Shown in pieces: positions 48,003-56,211 of a stretch of 64,000 nt of DNA; the stretch's first letter is position 1; the number at the start of each line of letters is the position of its first letter. The position numbers and the translations under genes are program-made. Below the pieces are notes generated by a model. That model did no database searches, had not been told where the DNA came from, and saw only the letters and a list, made by a program, of their open reading frames with translations. Origin of the DNA: Kitasatospora fiedleri (GTDB lineage: Bacteria > Actinomycetota > Actinomycetes > Streptomycetales > Streptomycetaceae); the NCBI RefSeq assembly GCF_948472415.1, contig NZ_OX419519.1, positions 1,178,001 through 1,242,000 of the forward strand, written 5' to 3'.

Positions 48003-48470
48003 ATGGAGAGCCCCGCCGAACTGCGCCTCGACCTGGTGATGGACCTGCTGCTGTCGCCGGAGGCGGCCTTCCCGGTTCCGGCGCGGTTGGTGTACCGCAC
48101 CGACGACCCGTACGCGGTGCACGTCGCCTTCCACGTGGACTCGGCGCAGCCGATCGGCTGGTTCTTCGCCCGGGACCTGCTGGCGCAGGGGCTGCTGCGG
48201 CCCACCGGGCTGGGCGACGTACGGGTCTGGCCGGCCTCGGTGGACGGGCGGCGGACGGTCACCCTGATGCTCTGCTCCCCGGAGGGCGACGCCTTCCTCC
48301 AGGCCCCCGCCGCCCGGGTGGCGGCCTGGGTGCGGCACACGCTGCACCTGGTCCCGCCGGGCGGGGCGGCCGAGCGCGACCGGGTGGACCGGGCGCTGGA
48401 CGCCCTGTTCGCGGCGAACGCGGCGAACAGGGCGGGCGGCGCGGGCGGGGCGTTCGAGCCCGGCTGCTGA
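48003..48470 (+). CDS. SsgA-like (SALP) sporulation/cell-division regulator
   Basis: 155-residue protein of the SsgA family, found only in morphologically complex actinomycetes, where members steer septum placement and spore-wall synthesis. Typical features: VPARLVYRTDDPYAVHVAFHVD, WFFARDLLAQGL, GDVRVWPA and LMLCSPEGDAFLQAPAARVAAW. Start GTG-ATG (48000/48003) after ggagaagg. It is a paralogue rather than clearly SsgA or SsgB. Good evidence for a sporulating host. Confidence 0.94.
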   Translation: MESPAELRLDLVMDLLLSPEAAFPVPARLVYRTDDPYAVHVAFHVDSAQPIGWFFARDLLAQGLLRPTGLGDVRVWPASVDGRRTVTLMLCSPEGDAFLQAPAARVAAWVRHTLHLVPPGGAAERDRVDRALDALFAANAANRAGGAGGAFEPGC

Positions 48471-48513
48471 GGCCGGGCCGCGGGCGGTGCCGACGGCCCT
48501 CGGCGGGCAGCGC

Positions 48514-49380
48514 TCAGCGGGCCAGCCGCCCCAGCAGTGCGGAGGCCGCGGTGATGCCGGCGCCGGTGGCCAGGGCGAGTACGCCGAAGTCGAGGGCGAG
48601 GTGGGACGGGGTGCCGATGAGCAGGCCGCGCAGGGCGTCGACCTGGTAGCTGAGCGGGTTGGCCCGGCTGACGGCCTGGAGCCAGCCGGGCATCAGGTCG
48701 ACGGGGTAGAGCGCGTTGGAGCCGAAGAACAGCGGCATGGTGATGGCCTGTCCGATGCCCATCAACCGGTCGCGGGTGAGCACGATGCCCGCGATGGTCA
48801 TCGACAGGCAGGAGAAGAAGGCCGAGCCGAGCACCACCGCGACCGCGACGCCCAGCAGCCGCAGCGGGTTGGCGGTCATGCCGACGCCGAGCACCGCGGC
48901 CAGCACCACCACCACGGCGGCCTGGATCACCGCCTTCACCCCGGCGGCGAACGCCTTGCCGGTGACCAGCGCGGCCCGCGGCGTCGGGGTGACCAGCAGT
49001 TTGGTGAGCACCCCGGAGTCCCGCTCCCAGATGATCATGATGCCGTAGAAGATCGCGATGAACATCGCGGACTGCGCGATGATGCCGGGCGCCAGGTAGT
49101 CCAGGTACGGGATGCCGCCGGTCGGGATCGCCTTCAGCCGGGTGAAGGTCTCCCCGAAGATCAGCAGCCACAGGGCGGGCTGGACCGCCCGGGTGTACAG
49201 CTCGGTGCGGTCGTGCCGCAGCTTCTGCAGCTCGACGGTGCACATCGCGACGACCCGGGCCGGGACCACCCGCCAGCCCGTGCGGGCCTTCGGCGGTACC
49301 AGCAGCAGGCCCAACTCGGGCCCGGCGGACGGACGTTGCTCAGCCGACTCGGCTTGCGGTGCGGCGGGTGCGGCGGACAT
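48514..49380 (-). CDS. ABC-2 type transporter permease (DrrB-like)
   Basis: 288-residue permease with about six helices and the ABC-2 signature region YLAPGIIAQSAMFIAIFYGI ... IIWERDSGVLTKLLVTPTPR, then PLFFGSNALYPVDLMPGWLQ and NPLSYQVDALRGLL, which is diagnostic for DrrB/NodJ-like exporters. It starts inside the ATPase gene (41-bp overlap) and is the last gene of the MarR-ABC operon. Drug or lipid export is likely; substrate unknown. Confidence 0.93.
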   Translation of the reverse strand: MSAAPAAPQAESAEQRPSAGPELGLLLVPPKARTGWRVVPARVVAMCTVELQKLRHDRTELYTRAVQPALWLLIFGETFTRLKAIPTGGIPYLDYLAPGIIAQSAMFIAIFYGIMIIWERDSGVLTKLLVTPTPRAALVTGKAFAAGVKAVIQAAVVVVLAAVLGVGMTANPLRLLGVAVAVVLGSAFFSCLSMTIAGIVLTRDRLMGIGQAITMPLFFGSNALYPVDLMPGWLQAVSRANPLSYQVDALRGLLIGTPSHLALDFGVLALATGAGITAASALLGRLAR

Positions 49381-50197
49381 CCGAGAACTCCCCTTCCTTG
49401 GCGTCGTCGGTCAGCGCACGCCCGGAGAAGTGCCGGAACACGTCGTCCAGGGTGGGCGCCTGCTGGGCCGGGTCCTCGGCCCGGACCCGGGCCTTGAGCT
49501 CCTCGGGGGTGCCGAGCGCGCGAATCCGGCCGCGGTCCATCAGGGCGATCCGGTCGCAGTGCCGGTCCGCCTCGTCCATGTAGTGGGTGGTGACCAGCAC
49601 CGTCATGCCGGTGGCGCGGCGGACCGCCTCCACCCGCTCCCAGACCCCGGCCCGGGCGATCGGGTCCAGTCCGATGGTGGGCTCGTCCAGCACCAGCAGC
49701 CGGGGCGCGCTGACCAGGGCCTGGGCCAGTTCGAGCCGGCGCACCATGCCGCCGGAGTAGGTGCCGGCCATCCGGTCGGCGGCCTCGGTCAGGTCGACGG
49801 CGGCCAGCGCCTGGGCGACCCGTTCGGCGCGCTCGGCGCGGGAGACGTCGAAGACCCGGGCGAACAGGGCGACGTTCTCCCGCCCGGTCAGCCCGGCGTC
49901 CGCGGACAGCGCCTGCGGGACGTAGCCGAGCAGGCGCCGCACCCCGGTGCGTTCGGCGGCGCAGTCGTGGCCGAACACCCGCACCATGCCGCGGGACGTC
50001 GGCAGCAGGGTGGTGATCGCCCGGATCGTGGTGGTCTTGCCCGCGCCGTTCGGCCCGAGCAGCCCGAACACCTCGCCGGGGCGCACCGTCAGGTCGACGC
50101 CGTCCACCGCCCGGGTGGCCGGGCCCTTCCCCCGGCCGTGGTGGAAGCTGTACACCAACTCCCGGCACTCGACGGCCGGTCGGTCCTGTTCGCTCAT
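49340..50197 (-). CDS. ABC transporter ATP-binding protein (DrrA-like)
   Basis: 285-residue ATPase with Walker A LLGPNGAGKTTTIR, Q-loop GYVPQALSADAGLTG, signature YSGGMVRRLELAQAL, Walker B LLVLDEPTIGLDP and His switch VTTHYMDEAD. The C-terminal extension is typical of DrrA-type drug exporters. ATG 50197 overlaps the MarR stop (ATGA). It pairs with the DrrB-like permease. Confidence 0.94.
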   Translation of the reverse strand: MSEQDRPAVECRELVYSFHHGRGKGPATRAVDGVDLTVRPGEVFGLLGPNGAGKTTTIRAITTLLPTSRGMVRVFGHDCAAERTGVRRLLGYVPQALSADAGLTGRENVALFARVFDVSRAERAERVAQALAAVDLTEAADRMAGTYSGGMVRRLELAQALVSAPRLLVLDEPTIGLDPIARAGVWERVEAVRRATGMTVLVTTHYMDEADRHCDRIALMDRGRIRALGTPEELKARVRAEDPAQQAPTLDDVFRHFSGRALTDDAKEGEFSDVRRTRRTASRVG

Positions 50198-50727
50198 GCC
50201 TCCGCACTCCCCTCTCCGGCCGCCCTGGCCCGCAGGCCGGCCGCGACCGCGCGCAGGGCGGGCACCGCGGCCGCCAGGGCCGCCCGCTCCGCCCCGTCGA
50301 GTTCCGCCACCACTTCGCCGACCAGTTCGGCCCGCCGGACCCGCCAGGCGGCCAGCCGCTCGACCGCCTCGTCGGTGACGTACAGCAGCGCCGCCCGCCG
50401 GTCCGCCGGGTCGGTCTCGCGGCGCAGCAGGCCCTGTCCGACCAGCTGGTTGACCAGCGTGGACACCGAGTTGCCCGCCAGGAACAGCTCCTCGGCCGCC
50501 TCCGAGACCCGTGTCCCGGGCGTGTCCGCCACCAGGCGCAGCAGTTCGACCTGGGCGCCGCGCAGCCGCGGCACGGCCAGCCCCGCCCGCAGCTGGCGGC
50601 GGATCAGCCGCTGGATGCCGACCAGGAGGACGGAGAGCTCCTCCGCCTCCGCCGCCGTTCCGGCCTCGGCACCGTTCGGCACCGCCCGTCCACCGGGTTC
50701 CGGGCCCTTCGCCAGGTGTTCGCTCAC
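50194..50727 (-). CDS. MarR family transcriptional regulator
   Basis: 177-residue winged-helix regulator, first gene of the ABC exporter operon. HTH region: QVELLRLVADTPGTRVSEAAEEL then NSVSTLVNQLVGQGLLRRETDPADRRAALLYVT, with the DxRxxxL wing of MarR proteins. Start GTG 50727 lies only about 6 nt past a TAAAAT -10 box, so the mRNA appears leaderless, and a dyad overlaps that promoter. The repressor probably controls its own operon, responding to the exporter's substrate. Confidence 0.9.
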   Translation of the reverse strand: MSEHLAKGPEPGGRAVPNGAEAGTAAEAEELSVLLVGIQRLIRRQLRAGLAVPRLRGAQVELLRLVADTPGTRVSEAAEELFLAGNSVSTLVNQLVGQGLLRRETDPADRRAALLYVTDEAVERLAAWRVRRAELVGEVVAELDGAERAALAAAVPALRAVAAGLRARAAGEGSAEA

Positions 50728-50733
50728 CCTTCG

Positions 50734-50756
50734 ATTTTAGCTCTGAATGAGAGGTA
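50734..50756 (-). promoter_or_regulatory. leaderless promoter and MarR operator
   Basis: Minus-strand TAAAAT (50739-50734) places the start point at or next to the GTG at 50727. The dyad TAGCTCT (50738-50744) / AGAGGTA (50750-50756), 6 of 7 matches around a 5-bp centre, overlaps the -10. Confidence 0.5.
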
Positions 50757-50939
50757 TCGGTCGAGGGGTGTCCGGTAAAGAGTTCCGCAAGCTTCCGGGA
50801 GCGCCGCGCCGGAACGCCGCACCGGAGCACCGCGCCGAAAAGCCGTCGGGCCGGAACGCCGTCGGGCCGGGCCGCGTTGCGCGCGCGGACCGGCCCGGCG
50901 GGAGGGGTGGAACGGGCGGGGTGTGGGACGGGAGCGGGC

Positions 50940-51752
50940 TCAGCAGTCGTCGAACGCGGTGCACACCGCGCCGCCCAGCGGGTTCAGCACCGCGTCGTCG
51001 GAGCCCCCGGACCAGGCGGTCTTCGGGTGGCCGCCCTTGGGCAGCTGGGCGTGCAGGGTCAGTTCGGCGAGCGAGCCGTCCTTCGCCGTCAGGTACTCGC
51101 GCACCTCGGTGCTGCCGCCGCCCGACTGTGGCACCGTCAGGGTGGCGGCCACCGACGCCCCGTCCTCGACGGTGACCTTGACGGTGGCGCCCGGCACGGT
51201 GGAGGCGCAGCCCTTCAGCCCCTCCGTGACGCCGGTGAGCAGGGCGTACGCGCTCTGCGCCGCGGCGCTGCTCTTCGCGGACGAGCCGAAGCTGGCGATC
51301 GTCTCGTCGGCCGACCAGTCCCCGGCGGCACCGCCCAGTGCGGCGGTCTCCACGATCGGCACCTCGGCGAAGGAGTCGTCGCGCGGGATCTTGCAGAGTT
51401 CCTCGATCCGCAGCCTGCCCTTCTCGCCGAGCACCTTCGCCGGGCCCGCCTTCCAGTGCAGCGCGGAGTTCAGCGGCACGGACTTCGGGTCGATCCACAC
51501 CCCGGCGGGCAGCCGTCCGGCCTTCCCGGGGGTGGCCTCGGGCGCGGCCGGGGTCTTGGACGCGGCCGGGGACTTGGCGCCGTCGGCGGACGGCGCGGCG
51601 GAGGCGGTCGTGGCGGTGGCGCTGGACGCGGTGCCGGGCGCGGCGGAGGCGGCGGAGTCACCGGTGTCGGTGCCCTCCGGGTCGCACGCCGACAGGACGG
51701 CGACGGCGGACAGGCAGGCCACCGTGGCGGCGGCGAGGCGGAGCGAACGCAC
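50940..51752 (-). CDS. lipoprotein with CDPEGTD mature N-terminus
   Basis: 270-residue predicted lipoprotein: signal MRSLRLAAATVACLSAVAVLSAC with lipobox LSAC, mature sequence CDPEGTD, an Ala/Ser/Thr-rich spacer (to about 75), then a globular domain with four cysteines (ELCKIP, GLKGCAS, AVCTAF and the terminal Cys). Resembles streptomycete DUF3558-like lipoproteins in size and Cys pattern, but I am not certain. Start GTG 51752. Shares CDPEGTD with the lipoprotein at 55253. Confidence 0.8.
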   Translation of the reverse strand: MRSLRLAAATVACLSAVAVLSACDPEGTDTGDSAASAAPGTASSATATTASAAPSADGAKSPAASKTPAAPEATPGKAGRLPAGVWIDPKSVPLNSALHWKAGPAKVLGEKGRLRIEELCKIPRDDSFAEVPIVETAALGGAAGDWSADETIASFGSSAKSSAAAQSAYALLTGVTEGLKGCASTVPGATVKVTVEDGASVAATLTVPQSGGGSTEVREYLTAKDGSLAELTLHAQLPKGGHPKTAWSGGSDDAVLNPLGGAVCTAFDDC

Positions 51753-51874
51753 GGATGTATCCCTGGGGAGTTCGAGGACGGTGGAGAGAGGAGCGGGAAC
51801 GGGGAACGGGCCCGGCCGGGACGGGGCGCGGCGGCCGCCCCCGGGCGGGAACGGCCGTCCCGGCGGGGGCCCGG

Positions 51875-52897
51875 TCAGTAGCCCTGCGGCTTGTGGTGCG
51901 GGTTGGCCTGCGGCACCTTGCTCGCCAGGTCGTGCCCGTCCGGCGCGACCTTGTACCTGCTGCGGATGTACGTCATGGACGCCGCGACGTTGGCCACCGG
52001 GTCGTAGATGTCGGTGGAGGTGCCCTTGACGTGGTTGGCCGCGAAGGTGCTCGGGATGCACTGCCAGCCGCCGCGCGAGCAGTTCGCGGGCTTGCCGTCG
52101 CCGACGATGGCGCCGTGGGCGTTGCTGTCCCAGGCGTTGATCTGCGAGCCGGGCGCGTTGTACGAGGACTCCCGGGAGGCGATGGTCAGCATGCCCTCGG
52201 TCCAGGCGGCGCGGGCCTTCGGGTCGGTGACGCCCATCGCGTCCAGGGCCTGGGAGATGTACTCGCGGCAGGCGGCCTCGCCGCTCCGGTACTTGCCGGC
52301 GCCCTGGTAGCCGACCTGGCTGACCTTGATCGCGCCCTCGTGGGAGACCGTCGGCGCGGGGTCCTCGCCGTGACCGCCGTGACCGCCGTGACCGCCATGG
52401 CCGCCGTGACCGCCGGTGGGCTTCTTCGGGCTGGTGGGCATCGGCTTCTTCGGTCCGGTGGGCCCGGTCTCGTGCGTGCCGCCGTGGCCGCCGACGGGCT
52501 TCTTCGGGTCGGCCGGCTTCCCCGGATGGCCGCCCTGGCCGGGCTTCCGGACGCCCTCGCGGGCGCGCCGCTCGGCGTCCGCGTACTGCTTGACGATGAC
52601 GCCGATCTTGTTGACGTCGCTGCCGAGGTTCTTGGTGAGCTTGTTCTTGGTGGCTTCCAGGGCCGCGACCTGCCGCTCGATCGCGCCGACCCGTTCACGC
52701 ACCTGGGCGACCACCGCGCCGAACCCGATCACGCCGCCGAGGGCGCCCGCCGCGAGGTCGGTGGTGACGGCCCTGGCCATCACGCCCTTGATCCGGCCGG
52801 TCCGCTGGGACAGTTCGCCCATCCGCTGCTGGATCGCCTGGAAGTCCTGCTGAATCCGCGCCAATTCGCCCGGTTCGTAACCGAAACCCGCTGCCAT
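51875..52897 (-). CDS. SLT-type transglycosylase with ESX-like N-terminal domain
   Basis: 340 residues. No signal peptide; the N-terminal 120 residues are helices with WXG100-like character (GELARIQQDFQAIQQRMGEL; VRERVGAIERQVAALEATKN), followed by a Pro/Lys/His-Gly linker containing five consecutive HGG units, and a C-terminal lysozyme-like SLT domain (about 205-340) with catalytic Glu in TIASRESSYNAPG and WQCIPSTFAANHV. Start ATG 52897. The layout suggests a peptidoglycan lytic enzyme exported by a type VII system. Followed (121 bp) by the CDPEGTD lipoprotein. Confidence 0.82.
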   Translation of the reverse strand: MAAGFGYEPGELARIQQDFQAIQQRMGELSQRTGRIKGVMARAVTTDLAAGALGGVIGFGAVVAQVRERVGAIERQVAALEATKNKLTKNLGSDVNKIGVIVKQYADAERRAREGVRKPGQGGHPGKPADPKKPVGGHGGTHETGPTGPKKPMPTSPKKPTGGHGGHGGHGGHGGHGEDPAPTVSHEGAIKVSQVGYQGAGKYRSGEAACREYISQALDAMGVTDPKARAAWTEGMLTIASRESSYNAPGSQINAWDSNAHGAIVGDGKPANCSRGGWQCIPSTFAANHVKGTSTDIYDPVANVAASMTYIRSRYKVAPDGHDLASKVPQANPHHKPQGY

Positions 52898-53165
52898 TCC
52901 GTGTCCCCCCGTAGGACCTGACCTGACGTCTGCTGAGGTCGTTTATCCCATCACATCGCGTCGTGACGCAATCACCGGACCCTCCGGTTCGGCCACCGCG
53001 CATACCCTTTGCCCGGGTTTTGCAAACCCGCCGAACGGGTGTCCGTCGAGATGCCCGGGCTCCCCCGGCACGCGATCATGGCTGGTGCGGACCGTCCCGT
53101 CGGCGGGCCCGTGTACGGCTCACCGCCGTCGACCGCCGGCGCCCGACCGGAAAGGCTGGGTCTCG

Positions 53166-53435
53166 ATGTTCCAACTCCTCTGGATTCTGTTGATCGGTTT
53201 CGTGCTGGGCGTGCTGGCCAAGCTGATCCTGCGTGGACCGCAGTCCATCCCGTGGTGGCTGACCATGCTGCTCGGTGCGGCCGGCGCACTGCTCGGAAAC
53301 CTGGTGGCCGGCTGGATCGGCGTCCGGCACACCGGCGGCATCGACTGGATCAGGCACCTGCTCCAGATCGGTTTCGCCGTCGTCCTGGTGGCCTTCGTCG
53401 CCCCGGCCTGGAGCAAGTCCCGCTCGGGCAGGTAG
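53166..53435 (+). CDS. GlsB/YeaQ/YmgE-like small membrane protein
   Basis: 89 residues with three hydrophobic helices: LLWILLIGFVLGVLAKLI, WWLTMLLGAAGALLGNLVAG and LLQIGFAVVLVAFVAP. The AKL ... LLGxxGALLG pattern matches the transglycosylase-associated/GlsB stress membrane protein family. ATG at 53166 with a distant ggaaagg. Followed by a strong terminator; convergent with the TPR-like gene. Confidence 0.78.
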   Translation: MFQLLWILLIGFVLGVLAKLILRGPQSIPWWLTMLLGAAGALLGNLVAGWIGVRHTGGIDWIRHLLQIGFAVVLVAFVAPAWSKSRSGR

Positions 53436-53460
53436 CCCCCGCGGTCCACGGCCGACCCAC

Positions 53461-53497
53461 CCACTGCCCGCCCGGCTCCCTGCCGGGCGGGCAGTGG
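53461..53497. terminator. bidirectional hairpin terminator
   Basis: Perfect 16-bp arms (53461-53476 and 53482-53497) with a 5-nt loop between convergent genes. Confidence 0.88.
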
Positions 53498-53552
53498 CGT
53501 GCCGGGGGGCCCTTCGGGGACCGGACGGCGCGGCGGGCGACGCAGCGGCCGG

Positions 53553-54896
53553 TCAGGCGAAGCGGGAGCTGCGCACCGGCCCGGCCGAGCGGATTCGGTC
53601 CCGGCTGCCGGTCGCCCAGGTGGCGGCGGCGCGGGCCGCGAAGCCCGCCAGCGCCGCGTCCGGGTCGGGCGGGGTCGCCCCGTCGCCCGGGTCGGGCTCG
53701 GCGGAGGCGGCCAGGATCTCCCGGGCCAGCTCCTCGGCCGGGCGCTCGTCGGCCGGGGACGAGGTGACATCGCCGTCCTCGTCCACCACCGTCCGCGGCT
53801 CCCAGGGCGCGACGATCCGCTGCACCAGCAGGCCGCAGACGTCCGCCGACACCGCGGGGGTGTCCGTCCAGCAGGTGGCGTGCTCGTACAGCAGCTCGCC
53901 CGGGGCCCGCTCGTGCAGCGCGGCGAGCACCTCCCCGTCCAGCTCGTTCAGGTCGTACGCCACCACCAGCGTGTCCGGCGTGCCCGGCCGGTACGGGGCG
54001 GCGGGCAGGCCCAGCAGCTCGGCCGCGGCCAGGCCGAGCGCCCGGCTGCCCCGGTCGGGCAGCAGCGCGACGGCGGCGGGGCGGCGGCCGGTGGCGTCCA
54101 GCACGACGCGCAGCCGCTCCAGGCCGAGCCGACAGTCGTCCCAGCCGCCCTGGAAGTACGCCCAGCGGCCGGTCATCCCGGCGTCGTGGCCGTACGGGGA
54201 GAGGGTGGCGAGCAGGCCGCCGGTGAGCACGTGGTGCCAGCCGCGCAGGTCGGCCGGGCCGGCCGGCGGGACGGCGGCGGCCCGGGCCAGGGTGCGGCCG
54301 ATCCGGTCGGCGGCGGGGCGCCAGGTGTCGTCGGGCGCGGAGAGCTGCCCGAAGACCTCCCGGGCGAGGTCGAGGTCCCCGGCCATCAGCGCGTTGTGCA
54401 CCAGCAGGTAGCGGTCGGGCCAGTCGCCGGTGACGTCCCGGTGCTCCCGGAGCAGCTCGACGGCCTCGTGGTGCCGCTCGCCGTCCTCCAGCGCGACGGC
54501 CAGCTCCAGCAGCACCTGCCGCGGGTTCACCGCCGGCCCGGCCGGGCGGGAACGGCCGAACAGCCGCCGCTTGGCCGTCTTGGCCTCCGGCTCGGTGGCG
54601 GCCTGCCGCGCGCCGCGCAGCGCCTGGCGCAGCGCGGGGACGGCGAACTCGGACAGGCCGTGCTCGATGCAGGCGTACCCGTACGCGTACAGCGCGGCGG
54701 GGCCGGACGGGTCGGCGGCCAGTTCGGCGGCGGCGCCCGCCAGGTCGCCGATCCCCACCAGTTCGGCCAACTGCCTGACCGCCGGGGCGAGTTCGGCGGC
54801 GCTCAGGCCGTCGGCGACGCTCCGCAGTTCCCGGACGGCGCCCTGCGGGTCGCCGGCGTCGAGCAGTTCGCGGGCCTTGGTGAGGTCGGCGTGCAC
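53553..54896 (-). CDS. tetratricopeptide-like repeat protein, unknown function
   Basis: 447 residues, soluble. GTG at 54896 with aggaga 9 nt upstream gives MHADLTKARELLDAGDPQGA. Helical repeats with TPR character occupy the first 230 residues (LYAYGYACIEHGLSEFAVPA; LLELAVALEDGERHHEAVELLREH), followed by a mixed domain with GRWAYFQGGWDDCRLGLERLRVVL and TLVVAYDLNELDGEVLAALHER. No signal or membrane segment. I do not recognise the C-terminal domain. It is divergent from the second CDPEGTD lipoprotein. Confidence 0.78.
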   Translation of the reverse strand: MHADLTKARELLDAGDPQGAVRELRSVADGLSAAELAPAVRQLAELVGIGDLAGAAAELAADPSGPAALYAYGYACIEHGLSEFAVPALRQALRGARQAATEPEAKTAKRRLFGRSRPAGPAVNPRQVLLELAVALEDGERHHEAVELLREHRDVTGDWPDRYLLVHNALMAGDLDLAREVFGQLSAPDDTWRPAADRIGRTLARAAAVPPAGPADLRGWHHVLTGGLLATLSPYGHDAGMTGRWAYFQGGWDDCRLGLERLRVVLDATGRRPAAVALLPDRGSRALGLAAAELLGLPAAPYRPGTPDTLVVAYDLNELDGEVLAALHERAPGELLYEHATCWTDTPAVSADVCGLLVQRIVAPWEPRTVVDEDGDVTSSPADERPAEELAREILAASAEPDPGDGATPPDPDAALAGFAARAAATWATGSRDRIRSAGPVRSSRFA

Positions 54897-55252
54897 GCAG
54901 TCTTCTCCTGGAGTTCGGGGGTTCGGGGGTGGTCCACGGGGCGCCTCGGCACCGGCCGGGGCGCGCACCCGCCCGATCATCGCTGCGGCGCGCCGCCCGG
55001 CCAAACGGTTTTCCACCCGGCGGCCCGGCGGCCCGGCGGCCCGGCACCGGTGCGCCCCGTCCCTCTCCGCTACGACCGGCCTGCCGGTCTGCCGGTGTGT
55101 CACCGTCCGGTCCCGATGCGGTCCGGAATCCGCGTCTTCGCCCCGGCGGCCCGACGGACGGCCGTAGCGTCCTGCCCCGTACCGCCGCACGGGGTCCCAG
55201 CCGCCCCGTCCGGTCGGCCGCTCCGCCACCACGCACCCGGGAGGAACCCGCC
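54897..55252. other. divergent intergenic region
   Basis: 356 bp between the TPR-like and lipoprotein genes. Contains about 3.8 copies of cccggcgg (55016-55045). No clear promoter boxes or small gene. Confidence 0.65.
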
Positions 55253-55936
55253 ATGACCAGACGCCGGCCGCTCGCCGCCCGCACCCTGCTCGCCACCGCG
55301 GCACTGGCCGCGACGATCACCCTCGCCGCCTGCGACCCGGAGGGCACGGACGCCGACGCCGCCCCGCCCACGTCCACTTCGGCCTCCGCGTCGGCTTCGG
55401 CGTCGGCTTCGGCGTCGGCTTCGGCGTCGGCTTCGGCGTCGGCTTCAGCGTCGGCATCCGCGTCCGCGTCCGCGTCGGGTGGCAAGCGCGCCCTGACCGA
55501 GGCCGCCACGGCGGGCGGGCTGGCCCGGGCCACCGGGGACGCGCAGCTGAGCGACGTGCCGGTCGACCCGGGCGAGATGCGCGAGGGGATGACCCTGGTG
55601 GAGGCCAACTACCGTCAGACGAAGGGCAGTTCCGGGCGACCGGTGCTGTTCGCCGGGGTCGACAACGTGCCCGAGGACCCGAGCAAGCGCCGCGAACACC
55701 TGTGGCGCGGCCTGATCGACTACGCGCTCGGCGAGGGCTCCACCGGCAGCCCCGGCACCTCCGTCGCCTACCCGGCCGGCCCGCTCGGCGGCAACCTGGA
55801 GTGCTTCCCGCTCGGCGCCGACGCCCTGTGCGGCTGGGCGGACGCCTCCACCGCCGCCGTCGCGCTGTTCCCCGCCACCTCCCCGGCGGACGCCGCCGCA
55901 CGGTTCGTCCGGATGCGCGCCGACCTCGAGCACTGA
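55253..55936 (+). CDS. lipoprotein with CDPEGTD start and Ser-Ala repeat spacer
   Basis: 227-residue predicted lipoprotein: signal MTRRRPLAARTLLATAALAA with lipobox LAAC, mature CDPEGTD, then a 38-residue (Ser-Ala)n spacer (about 43-78) encoded by 12-bp repeats, and a globular domain with LVEANYRQTKGSSGRPVLFAG and two cysteines (LECFPLG, ALCGWAD). ATG 55253 with ggagg-like gaggaa upstream. The spacer looks like a cell-wall-spanning stalk. Related at its N-terminus to the lipoprotein at 50940; function unknown. Confidence 0.82.
   Translation: MTRRRPLAARTLLATAALAATITLAACDPEGTDADAAPPTSTSASASASASASASASASASASASASASASASASGGKRALTEAATAGGLARATGDAQLSDVPVDPGEMREGMTLVEANYRQTKGSSGRPVLFAGVDNVPEDPSKRREHLWRGLIDYALGEGSTGSPGTSVAYPAGPLGGNLECFPLGADALCGWADASTAAVALFPATSPADAAARFVRMRADLEH
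55389..55490. repeat. Ser-Ala coding repeat (12-bp units)
   Basis: About five copies of gcgtcggcttcg followed by degenerate gcgtcc-type units, coding for alternating Ala and Ser in the lipoprotein stalk. Confidence 0.9.
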
Positions 55937-56211
55937 GAACGCCGACAACGCCGAGAAGACCGACCCGCCGGACCGACCCGGTAGGCCGTCGGCACCGGGT
56001 CCAGGATGTTCTACCAGCCCAAGCGCCTTTCCGGAGAACGGAGTTGCCCGCTCTTCGCCCGTAGCCGAGTTCACCGTCCGGCCGGACGTGCGCGCCGGTC
56101 GCCCCGGCGTCCGCCGGGAAGACGGGAAGGGAGGGCTCCTTGTCGTGGCCCGGGCCGGAAACCTAAGGTCGTCAGGCACCCCGTCCCCGCCCGCAGAGGA
56201 GTCCGTTCCCC

